From contig NC_030381.2 of NCBI RefSeq assembly GCF_001625215.2, positions 47,056,689 to 47,120,688 of the forward strand: 64,000 bases of DNA, in the 5' to 3' direction. This document shows positions 27,701 through 40,700 of the stretch, piece by piece. The stretch comes from Daucus carota subsp. sativus (Eukaryota; Streptophyta; Magnoliopsida; Apiales; Apiaceae). The position numbers and the translations under genes are program-made. How positions within the stretch are numbered: the first letter of the stretch is position 1; every line of letters starts with the position of its first letter. The notes below the pieces were generated by a model that saw only the letters and a program-made list of their open reading frames with translations, did no database searches and had not been told where the DNA came from.

Positions 27701-30700
27701 CTAATTATTTTACAACAACATGAAACATTATGTTTTATAAAGACAAGTCCATTTGATTGGCTGAAGAAACATAAACATGTGATATAAAGAAAACTAAATG
27801 TGAATAATCAATTAATGATAGTAGTATGCACTGCCTGAAATTAACACAGGGCAGTAATAGTTTGATCTGATTTGAAATTATACTTACAGCATGTCAGCAT
27901 ATAAGCAATGGTTTTATTTTAATAATCTACTGCATTATTTATCTAATTAAGCTTAGATGTTCTATTTTTCTGGATACAGCTTGGTCCAATTTATAGACGC
28001 CTATGATCCACCATTAAAAGGGTTACATGAAGATCTGAATTTTGTCAGTCCTCGTATTGGAGAGGTATGGTATCTAATATATTTGTTTATTAATTAATAT
28101 TATAAATTATGCAAAATAGTGCGTTTTGAATTTCTTGTCTTTGTTGTTGTTTCTGACCACATAACAAACATATTGACATACATATGCTCAATCTCCAACC
28201 TTACATTTTAACTGATGAGCTGAAGTTATATGCTTTTCTTATTTTTGTCGGGATAGCCATTTCGATGTGTCAGGAGTTACTGATCCTAGCAGCGGAATGT
28301 GCTCTTCTGCTAAAACTAAAAGTGATAAAGCTGGTATTAAGCCTGCTAAAATGATTCGAATGAAATAAGAATATTTTATCTTCCATTTAATGGAGGTGGA
28401 CGACTCATTTTTCCCTGGTATTCTGTCACATATTGCATGTGATCAGCTGGGAGGCTTATTCAGACCTTTTATGGATCAAAGGGTTCATTTATAAGCTATA
28501 TATAAAATATTAGAAGCAAATATCATATATCACATTACTACCCGATCAGGTGGTGGCGAAGTGATAAATTGGCAACATTGTCCTAATTTGACAATGATGT
28601 TTGTATGTTCAATATCTGTTCTTATTTGTTTCTGAGTAGTGTTAGGAGTGGTTCTCTGCATAATACTTCCAATATCATCAATATTTTAATTTGTTATTTG
28701 AACCCTTTTACTCCTGCTGCTTAGATATTATAAATTAGGTGCTGTAAATAATTTCGTCGACAACTATGACAAATAACCTTGTATTTGTATCAGGTTTTGG
28801 AAGCTGTTGGGCCCATTGTTTTTTTATCAACTGACACAAGAAAGCTTAGAAATGAGGGTTTTCTAAGTCCATTTCATCCTCGATTTCCCGACATCCTTAC
28901 AAATTCAGCGCATCCAATGGTAATTACCTTATCTTAATGGTTGGTGAAATATGGATAAGGATTTCATTGTAGTACTTGGTATAATTGTTCAGCTATTACT
29001 TGTATAACAATTACAATCTCATGCCACCTCTCTATTTACACTGTACTCATGCTCTTGCAGAGGGCACAGGACTTGGCAAATGTAACATCGTATCGGGATT
29101 GGGTATTAATTGGTTATCTTTGTTGTCCGGATGAACTTCTGCGTGTGACCAGCATTGATATCGCTTTGGTAATAGTCAGCAATCATGTGTCATCCGTTAA
29201 GTTTTGTTAACATTTAAAACAAACATATAATTTTCTATTTTTGCTGGCTTCTTTCAGGTGGTTCTGAAAGAAAATTTAGTCCTCACTCTATATAGAGATG
29301 AGGTAAGTTCTATTGCTTACTTTAGAAACACATATTAATCGGGCTGAGGCTGATTACTTTGTGATTTATTTTTAAATATGCAGTATATACTGTTGCACGA
29401 GGAATATCATATGTATGTTTTGCCACGGATATTGGAATCCAAGAAGATGGCCAAATCTGGACGTACAAAACAAAAAGAAGCAGATCTGGAGTATAGTGTT
29501 GCAAAGCAGGTCGAGAAAATGATTAGGTACAGACTAAAGCTATATGATTTTATATGTCCAATGTAACATACTCTCTATTATGTTTATTTCCACAACACCG
29601 CCAAATATGAAGGAGAATAATAAATAACAGGAGCAAAATACTATTAATATTAAATTAAGGTGCGATATCATAATCGGTCTCTCTGCTATCCCGCATGTGG
29701 AATCACCTCTAACAAATGGATATGCATCGGTAGAAAGGTCTGTGTACTATGACTAAGATTCTTTTAAATGTTTGTGGAACTATACAAAACCTTACTAGGA
29801 ATCTGTGACCATACAATCATGCCAAAATCTTATCTAAACAGCGTCATCTGATGCAGATTTACTACTTGGTTTCTCAACATATATCTTCACAAATATATAT
29901 CGTCACTATTGTCTTATAAAGCTCCCAATTCGAATAATTTTAAAATATTAATACTGTCTAATACCATAATACACGTTGCAACATGCTCTAATCTTATAAC
30001 ATCCTTGTCAATATTCGAAATTCTTGTTCCTTAATCCCAAGTGCAGTGGTACCAACATTCTAAATACATACACGTACTTGGTTGGCACTTCTTCCCCTTG
30101 AACACTCACGACGTCTGCACTTTCCACATGATTTTCTTAATCAATCCTAATTTGTTTGGCAATCATTTTGTACTTTATATACTGCACAATATGTCCTAAT
30201 ATACATTCAGTTGTTAATTTTCCACTTATTATCCACGGATTAAATACACTAAACTACATTATGTTCAAGTGTTAGTAGTTAGTAATATTCTATAATTAGG
30301 AACTCATGTGACATTCATCTCACTCAAGTTTATATATAAGTACTTCATCATGGATGTTCTTACTAATATCGAGTCATCGATGTACATGGCACTTTGCTAC
30401 TCAAGAAATAAAAAATCCTTATGGCTTGTTCGGGAACTTGGATTTCATTTGAAATCCTGGATTTGATCAAATGACATGTTTGGATACACAAAAAAAGTTG
30501 GTTTTGAATTTTATTTGAAATTCTGGACATTCAAATACTAGTATAAAGCTGAGAATTTGAAATGACCTCAAATCATGTCATTTGAATCCAAAATTTGAAA
30601 TGAAATACATATACCCAAACGCAATCTTAAGTTTTAAGGAAGAGTGCCAGCTGGCTGGAGAAACCTAAACTTAAACTTCACATATGGCCTTGTTTACTTT

Positions 30701-33700
30701 AATGCTGACTTGATTGATTCCTTCGTGTTATTAGATTGCTGAGCTCATCGCTCCTCTTAAACAAGTTATATGTATAGAATGATAAGTTGGATATTATTTA
30801 GGAGTATAGAGAATAAGAATAAGTTATATGTATAGAATGATAAGTTGGATATTATTTAGGAGTATAGAGAATAAGAATAGGGTTGTGTGGGTAATGTGGA
30901 TGATGTGATGTGAGTTTAGAGAATAAGAATAGGGTTGTGTGGGTAATGTGGGAAAGGCATTATCAAATTGATGTTTACTACCACGGCGAATAGAGAGATT
31001 TTTAATGAGGATTGATAAAGGAAATACTTCAAATTTGTTTGTCTACTGGTGAGGGATGGGTTGCTTAACGGGGTATATTAGCCAATAGGATTTGTTTTAT
31101 CCTACCATAAATGTCGGTTCATCTTTTTTTTTTTTTTTTTCTGAAGGGGCACAATAACTGATGGGATGCTAGCCATTTACACAACCATAATCCTATAACA
31201 ATTAATATAATGCGGTGCTACCCCACAATAGGATTCCCGGAAATTGCAGAACCTGCAAGGGTACATAGACCACACTCACTAAGGGGTAATCCCACTCCTA
31301 ATAATGTGTGTGTTGGAGAGGAATTGAACCCCCGACCTTGTAAAGACAAGTACAGGTCATATCACTGGACCAAAGGGAAATTGATTTAATTACTCAGCAA
31401 GCCCAAAATGTTCTCTGATAGCATTAAATTGTAAGAAAGTGATTTTAGGCCTGTCCACAACTCGTTTGTCCGTAAAAAAGTTGCATACATTTTTGATAGT
31501 TGGTAGGGCAACTTGTAATGTTTGGTCAGCAAGTGCAATATTAGCAAAATTGAGTATAATTTTGAACATTTGTCAGAAGTTCTTGTGTTTGTCGGGGAAA
31601 ATTTATTGATAGGAATAGAACGTCCCTCCATGGAACAGTATTTTCAAGTTGAGGTGTCAGTTATAACTTAGGTTGGGGGGAAATAATCACGAAGAGCATT
31701 CAAGTGCTAACAATGTTGAGGTGTCTGATAAGTCATAACTTAGGTTCTGCAATATATTGACCAAGAACTTTGAGGAAGTTGCAACAGCTTCTTTTGGTCT
31801 ATTGATAATGTTCTTTAGTAGATGATGTTAGTGTTTGATTGTGGAATGTAAATTATTGTTTACTCTATGAATTTATTGTTCTGTTTCACCAAAAGTAGTT
31901 GTGATCAAGTTTTGTTTTCTTGTATTGTTGTCTCATACCGCTTTATTGTTGATGTATTTAAGATCTAATTAACTGCAGTGAGGTCCATGACCAAGCATTA
32001 TCATCCTGTGATGCCATCCACCGGGAAAGGAGAACATTATTAAAACAAGAAACTGGAAGAATGGTTCTTTTCTTTACTGACCAGCCGAGTTTACTGGCTC
32101 CTAATATTCAGGTACATTTTTTTTAAGGAGTGCTTTGATAAATTGTTTGCAAATTATTTTTTATGTTTCTCACAAACAGCTGTCTTCGTACTAGATGCTG
32201 TCTTGTGTCTTATGTAGTTTTAGTTGGGAAGTCTTGAAATTATCATAAAAATTGTTCGCGAAGCTGACAAATACCGTTACAAGTTACAACACTGTCAAAG
32301 TAAATCGGGGGATCCGGAAGATTCAATATATTCTCATAGAGCTATCTACATTTTTTTCACGCATTTTTGACGGGCGTATCTCATAATCAATATTCTTCCA
32401 CTTTTTCTCTTCTCTCTCTACATGAGGCTTCCAAGTTAACTTTACAACTCTACACGATTTTGTTAGCTGATTAGAATTAATGCACATTTGTCATATTTGC
32501 AACCAAGGATATCGAGGTTTCCTTCATGTTATATTGTTGGCAGTGTTTTCTATGTTGGCCCTCCTTTATTGTGTTAATACCTATAGCCTATAGGAGAGTG
32601 GTTGTTAACTATTTTCAACTTCGCACTTCCCAGCTTGTCCTAAACTGTCATCCCTGTGCAAATTGGAAGCTCATATCTCCCATCTTCTACACTGGCCTGT
32701 GACTCTTATTTAAACAAGAGTTTTCATATTCAAGAACATGCAACAATGAGATGACCATGAATACTGATTGACAGAAAATTGTCTAATGTTACTGGTAATA
32801 GTTATAGTGTGACAATTAATTTGTGATTGGAAATTCCATAATGTAATCTTGATTCGTAGCCAGTAGCTACATGGCTGAAATTTAATCAATTTGCTTGCAC
32901 ATGAAAAGTGTGGTTCTTTTCTATCCTTGCTAACATCGTGTCTAGGTGAAACTCAGTTATGCTCTCCTGAATTTTGTAATATGGAGTGCATACTCCATAA
33001 GGCTCTAGGGCTCTGAACTCTGTACTCGCTAGAATATGGAACATATTGGTGGACTGCGGATAGTGCTGGGACATGCTAGGACATGTGCACTGCACTATAA
33101 AGCCTTCTGGATAACACTCTACATACTTAATACTAAAAATAATCTGCCAGAGCTGGTGTTTTCCCTATATGCACTTGTGTGTAATAGTACTCTATACTGT
33201 AGTATACTCGTCTCTACAAGACTCTACAGGAGGGGTTGGAGATCAAAACTAGAACCATCCTAAGAGGATGCGACGGCATATATATAGGTGAAGGGAAGCC
33301 TGCCTTGCATGCATTGAATGAATAGAAACTGATCAAAATTCCGGCATTTCTGACATCTCAAGTGCTTTGGTGGACAAGTAATGCTCGGTGGGTAAAATAC
33401 TTTTCAGTGAGCTTGGATTGATTCTTTACGCCCACAGAAGACCCCAACAAGTGTCAACCGTGCTAGGAAATACTAGTGGTTTTTTTAGGCTTCTTGAAAA
33501 CATTTGTTTATGCATCTAGACATAATTTTTATTTTCTCTCAGATAGTGGAAGTGTTTAAATTTCATTCAAGGATTTAACACGGAATCGTGTTTGAGTGTC
33601 CAAGGCTCCGACGCAGGCACGGCGCTCAAAACCAAAGAGTCAAAGAAACACAGGATGAAAGTAAAACTTTAATAGGGACGTGACAACCTAAAAAACGGGC

Positions 33701-36700
33701 AAACCTTTCCCAATTGTATGTATACGGAATTTGTTGTCAAAATTCCATCATTTGTCACATTTCATACATCTTAGATATCCTCTCTGTATACTTATCTTGT
33801 AATATGGCATTGGGCATTAACTTGTTCTCTTGGCCAAGTTTTTCGCACACTCTTGAGATTTACAGCTTACTTCAAATATTACTAACAGATCTCACTAGTT
33901 AAAGGTTGAAATGTTCCTTTCATGACAAAATACTGTAAATGCTCTGATAAGATTAAAAAGTCATCTATATGAAAGACCGTTTTCATGACATTTTTATTCT
34001 GCTTCCGCAGATGGTCTTTTCTGCCCTGGCTTTAGCTCAAAGTGAGGTTATATGGTATTTCCAACATGTAGGCATTGCATCGTCAAAATCTAGAGCAGCT
34101 AGAATGGTGCCGGTGGGCATTGTAAGTCTATTTATTTTGTTTAAGCTTTTTCTTGTAAGACTGTTTACAGATGGATAGGTTTTGCTCTCTCTCTTTTTTT
34201 CTTTGAGCCTTTGACTCTATGGAGCCTGCTGTGTTAAATTGACTGACATGCTTTATCATGATTGTAGGACCCAAATGATCCAACTATTGGGTTCTTGTTG
34301 GATGGGATGGACCGGCTTTGTTGTTTAGTCCGCAAGTATATTGCAGGTTAGCTTGGTTCTAAATGACGCAGTACTTCACTGTTATGTGTTATTTACTTTC
34401 TATTGTGGGTTGCACTTTTTATTATGTAGATCCTGGTTCTTAGAATGATTATTTTACTGCTTCCTTTTATTTTCTCATTTTAACTTGCAAATCTGTAGTA
34501 TCAGATGCTTCCATATCTTTATTTCTGAATTCTAATGGTTGTTTTATTATGCTTATTAACGCTTGTTGGGATGCAACTTATGTCAACTACTCGGTTATAT
34601 TATTATTTCTGTACTAGACTGTTGGATACTGATCACATAGCATTGCAGATATAATACAATATAGGGAAATGTAAATTTGCTTCCCATTCTCCGATTGGTC
34701 AACAAATAGTATGTTGAAAGAAGATTTGTGAATTCATTACATATAGTCATATACAGAAAGGATATGGAAAGAGAGAAATGCTCCAAATTAAATTCCTGGG
34801 CATATATGTGAGGCAACTCGACTAATTTAATGAGCCTTGATTAGCTCCCCATCATGATAATAATCAAATGCAAACACTTTGCTGAATAAGGCAAATATAT
34901 CATTTTTTTTTCTTCAAGAACACGAAAGAGCTCAATGACCCGTTGTAACCCAAAAAATGGTTCATGTCGTTACCTTGATATTGGAGATTATTAACAACAT
35001 AATACTTGTAGTGGAAGCGTAAGATTTCTTATATTCCAGAGAGGGTCAAAATACACACCAGAATTGATGTTAGGTATGAAGAATAATATAGTATCATGGA
35101 AAAGCTGCACCTAATCTCATTAGTGTTGTTGATCACCTTATCTCATTATGGTTGTTGATTTTGTTACTCCATGTTTTTTGACTAATTTGAATATTATAAT
35201 CTATGTCTGAATTTTGATGTAGTAATATCAGATGTCAATATATAATTCTTTTTGCAGCAATTCGAGGGTATGCCTTGTCATACCTCTCTTCTTGTGCCGG
35301 AAGAATCCGGTTTTTGCTTGGTACCCCTGGAATGGTGGCTCTTGACCTGGATGCCACCTTAAAAGGACTTTTTCAGAAGATTGTTCAGCATCTTGAAAGC
35401 ATACCAAAACCACAAGGCGAAAATATTGCTGCCATCACATGTGATCTATCTGTAAGAGTTTGGCAATATGCATATCCAATTCCTATATATAGGAATAGGA
35501 CTATAGGTCACATCGATGCTCAAACTGGATATTTCAGAAAAGGGCCAGCTATATAATATTGTGCCTTATGGACAGGAAAATATGAAAACATAAATCGTCA
35601 GTGATCGTTATCTAATTTCTGGTAGAGGACTTTTCACATAAATTAATAAATAGAATGCTGTTTTACTTATTTTTGGGAATCAAGTTCATAACATGCAGTG
35701 ATGCAGTGTATAACGGTGTCTGTAATATGGATCTATGTTTAGTCATGTTTGTTTCTAGATTATCTTTGGAGAGAATGCGTATAGGGAAAAAAAACTTTTA
35801 TTCCCAAAATTGGAAAGACATTTTGAGAGCAATTATAGAAAGGCAATATTATTTTATTGAAGATATTTATGGCCAACTAGATATCTTGTGGTGAAATTTT
35901 GGAAATTTAGGCAACAGACTGAAAGAAAAATCTGCTCCTCACTTTCCTGTCCTTCATAAATGAGGGTGTTATAGACTTAGGCCAATATTGTATCATATTT
36001 CTGTAACGAATCGTGCAACTTTTACAGAATGATTTTTGGTTGCTGTTCTTACCGATTTTAAACATGTTTGTTTATAAGGAGTTGCGTAAGGACTGGGTAG
36101 CTGTTTTAATGATTGTCACTTCTGCGCGATCATCCATAAACATTAGACATTTGGAAAAAGCTACAGTATCCACTGGGAAAGAAGGCTTATTATCAGAAGG
36201 AAATGCTGCATACAATTGGTCCAGGTGCTTTCTTGCTTTGATTTGGCACACAAATTAGATTTTTTGTACATGTATAAAACAGCAAATATGCCGTTTTTCA
36301 TCTTCTAAATCTGTACTTATGTCAAATGTTAGGGTTTTCAATATGAAGTGCTGCACATTAATTACTCTAATAGTACTGGAAAGTTCTTTGGAATGTCACT
36401 GAATTTTTTTTACTTCCTTTTATGTTTTTCTGATGCCAAAAAGTGCACCAAGACATGCATTGCACATTAGAAAATTTTGGCGTCTTTAGGAATATATAAT
36501 TCACAGAAACACACGAGTCTGGACAAGTTTTCTATACACTATGTGCAGCACTGTTACATTTCCATTCCTCACTAGTATCCCAACTTCTTGATAAGGTATA
36601 GACAAGCTGCTTACTTTTTTGATCTATTAGATAGACACCATTGTAGTGACTGGATCAAACCGGTATAAGTCATTGTCAAGTAACAATTCAATTACTGTTG

Positions 36701-37730
36701 CTCTCAGTTTTGTGACCATCTGTTTATGCATAATATATGAACCGTAAGTTTCAGTTATCAATCCCTCTCTCCATTAGAGAGTATGAATGATATCTTGTTC
36801 TATTCCTACAGTTCACCATTATATATATGTGTGGAGTGAACTTTCTTTTTAGGTGGGGGGAACATTTAGCAGTTTTTGGTTTGAAGAAATATAATACTGG
36901 CAAATATACCATCTTTAGCCATGCACCAGAAAGACACAAACAACATGATGTAATTATAAAATACTCCTTTTCTTATTGACGGAATTCAAAACTAATAAAT
37001 ATATCAGTGCTTACCAAGTTGTGACATGTCATGAGAAGATTTTAAATAGGCCACTTTAAAAATTTCTACCTTGCGGAGATTTCTTAAGGAGTTAACTACA
37101 CCTAATAATTTAGTTGGTGACTGAATACAAGCACAAGGTTCTGAATCATAAATTCCTGATAAACACTTCATGCTATTTAATTTTAATGCATTAAATATCT
37201 ATATAATTTTTGCTGTTGAAGGGAGCTATATTTACAAACTATATCTGCTTACTTCTTCCATGGCAGATGTGTCGATGAACTTGAAACTCAGCTATCAAAA
37301 CATGGAAGTCTGAAGAAACTGTACTTCTATCATCAGCATCTTACAGCAGTAAGCTCTGTCTCTTTGTTTGTGTATAGATTTAAGAGCTAGTTCATTTTAG
37401 CTCTGCCGTCACATCACAATATTTGATTCTAGCCCCTTGTAACTTATTTCTACAGGTTTTCAGGAACACCATGTTTGGACCAGAGGGGCGTCCTCAACAC
37501 TGTTGTGCTTGGCTTGGTGTTGCTAGCAGTTTCCCGGAGTGTGCTTCTGCAATTGTTCCAGAAGAGGTTATCAATTTATTGTTTTGAATTTGTGTTGCAA
37601 GTTTATTAATTTGTTTTTTTTTTGTGGAAAAAGATTGAGTTATCATGAATCACTAAATTCGTAATGTGAACATACTTGTTGATATGCATAAATATACAAC
37701 ATATATAGCCCTTTATCCTGCTCTATATGT

Positions 37731-37774
<44 letters not shown>

Positions 37775-40700
37775 ATTCAGGTATAAATAAACACATACAT
37801 ATGTAGCCCTGTGTTAGCATTAATTGCGTGTAATTAGTTCGAGTTTTACCCCCTCCTCCCTCTATTCACACATTTTTGGTTGCCATATCGAGCACGAATT
37901 GTATATGTTGTAACTATGGTGATCCAATTTTTGAACCTTGAAGTTTGTTAGAGTTCTATCCCTGACAAAAACTCTGGCTACTGAATGGATTTTTAAGCAG
38001 CCTAGAGATGTTAGGAGACTTCTTGGTGCATAACTTGATGGAGAACACTGTATTTCATACTAAAATGTGATATAGCATTTGAACTATGACTTTGTTGGCC
38101 ATATACTTTTGACAGTATCGTGGCTTTTACATGCATGCTCTTTGCTCTATACATCAAAAGATCTACCTGCCTGATGTTAATTCTAGTCGTCTGAACCTAA
38201 ATGCAATATTTTAATGTTATTTCATTTAAACAGATTGCTAAAATTGGCCGTGATTCTGTGCAATATGTTGAGTCCCTTATTGAATCCATTATGGGAGGAT
38301 TGGAGGGGTTAATCAACATCCTTGATTCTGAAGGAGGATTTGGCTCCCTTGAGATGCAGGTTCTTACTTTTTGTCATGTTATCAACTTGAGGAATGTATC
38401 AATGATATATAAAATATTTTGTTCACTAATTTGAGGTTCAATATTAGCTTTACCCAGAGCAGGCAGCTATTCTCATGAATTTGACATCTCAAATGTCTTC
38501 TATGCCTTCAACAAAATCTCCAAAAGGTGCATCTGGTTTTCATTTCCCAGGATATGAAAGCTATCCTGAAAGTAATAGCTCTATCAAGATGTAAGATATT
38601 ACAGTGTTGTCATAATCCTTTTTGGTCTTTCTGTCCACTGCAATATTTTTTTCAACAAATATTGTGTTTGTTTAATGCCAGGTTAGAAGCTGCGATGCAG
38701 AGGTTGACAAATCTTTGTTCTGTTTTAAATGACATGGAGCCTATATGTGTTCTAAATCATGTTTTTGTTCTAAGGGAGGTATGTATACTAAGATGTTATC
38801 TTGATTGCTTCATTGGTTAATTGGTAGTGATGTTGTATCACTTCACAAATGTTTACTTGAGCCTAATTAAAAATATACTTGTATTTCTCAACCAGTTCCT
38901 CAAAGTGCAAAATATGTTGCAATTCCTCCAAAACTAATCAGATAATTTATTTATATGCTTTTCTTTTATGAAGTTCATTTAACTCGAAAGTTAGCATGTA
39001 AGATATTTCACACACATCTATCTCAAATTAAATAAAACCGCAGAAGTTTTCATGTTACAATAGCTATGTGTCACAATATATGTTTAGTACTATAACTTAC
39101 GTGAGCATATTTGCTAAAAAAATTAATATGTGAAAAATCATGTATGAGGACTGTAATTTAGGCATGTCTATGCCACATCGACTTATCCTAACTTTACACC
39201 TGTAATTGCAGTACATGAGAGAATGCATCCTTGGAAACTTTAGGAGAAGACTACTTGCAGTATTAAAAACTGATAATGATCTTCAACGCCCTTCAGTTCT
39301 GGAATCACTGATTCGTAGACATGTTTCTATAATTCATTTAGCAGAACAACACATCAGTATGGACCTCACCCAGGGTATCAGGGAAGTTCTGTTGACGGAG
39401 GCATTCTGTGGCCCGGTTTCTGCATTGCACTTATTTGAGAAGCCTGCTGAGCAACTTGGTGGATCGGCTACTGAAGCTGTGTGCAGTTGGTATATGGAGA
39501 ACATTGTTAAGGATGTCTCTGGTGCTGGGATCTTGTTCTCTCCGCTCCACAGATGCTTTAAGAGTGCTAGACCTGTTGGAGGATATTTTGCCGAGTCGGT
39601 TACTGATCTCAGGGAATTAGAAGCCTTTGTTCGCATCTTTGGGGGATATGGTGTCGACAGGTTGGACAGAATGATGAAAGAACATACAGCTGCACTTTTG
39701 AATTGCATTGACACTTCACTAAGAGCAAATCATGAGGTATTGGAGGCTATTGTTGGAAGCATTCATGCTGGTGTCCGCATAGAAAGAGAGGCAAATATGA
39801 AGCAGATCATAGATATGGACACAGTGATTGGATTCTGTATTCAAGCAGGTCAAGCTATTGCATTCGATTTTCTTTTAGCAAAAGCTGCTGGAACTGCTCT
39901 GGAAGATGGCGCACCTCTGATACACTCATTATTAGCGGGTGTCATGAAGCAATTACCAGATGACCTTCCTGAGAAGAAAGAAAATAGGAGAGTTAGAAGA
40001 GTGGCAAACAGTATTGATGTTGTTGTTGATCACGATTCTGAGTGGGTGAGAGCGATTTTGGAGGATGTTGGTGGTGCATATGATGGTTCTTGGAGTTTGT
40101 TGCCTTATCTATTTGCCAGTTTTATGACTTCTAGCATTTGGAATACTACGGCCTTTAATGTAGACACAGGTGGATTTAACAACAACATTCACTGCCTGGC
40201 AAGGTGCACTACTGATTTTCTGACTGTTTTTAAACTCGGTTGTGCTAAAATTGTGGTGCTACGTGCTAAAGTTTTTGAATGCCCTTTGAATCCCAATGCC
40301 TTAACAGGACCTTAATTGTTTTAACTAATAAATAAATTTGAAGTAAGCCTATAGCAGTATTTATAGATATTTACCAGCATTGAAATTTTCTGGGCTTGTA
40401 AATATAAAATAGTGTTTACCAGCATATGGATATTCCCTTTGCTCGCTAACACTACTTGTACAATTTTCTGGCTTTTAAACTTTTATTAGAACTTCTACTA
40501 CACTAACAGCATGGTGCTGTTTAACTTTGAGGCTGCACATGTTCTCATAATGCCATGATTTGGTATAGACCAACCAAATCCATGTTATATTTGTAGAATC
40601 TTATCAGGCTTTTATAAACATTTGCCCTGTTTGGAAGTTAGAGGTTTAAGAAAAATTTAGAGGCCTGGGCCATATTAGAGGTTTGACCATGTAAATCATT

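Noticed and set aside
39334..39714. 126-codon minus-strand ORF opposite NAP1 exon 21
   Set aside because: Antisense shadow of a well-supported coding exon.
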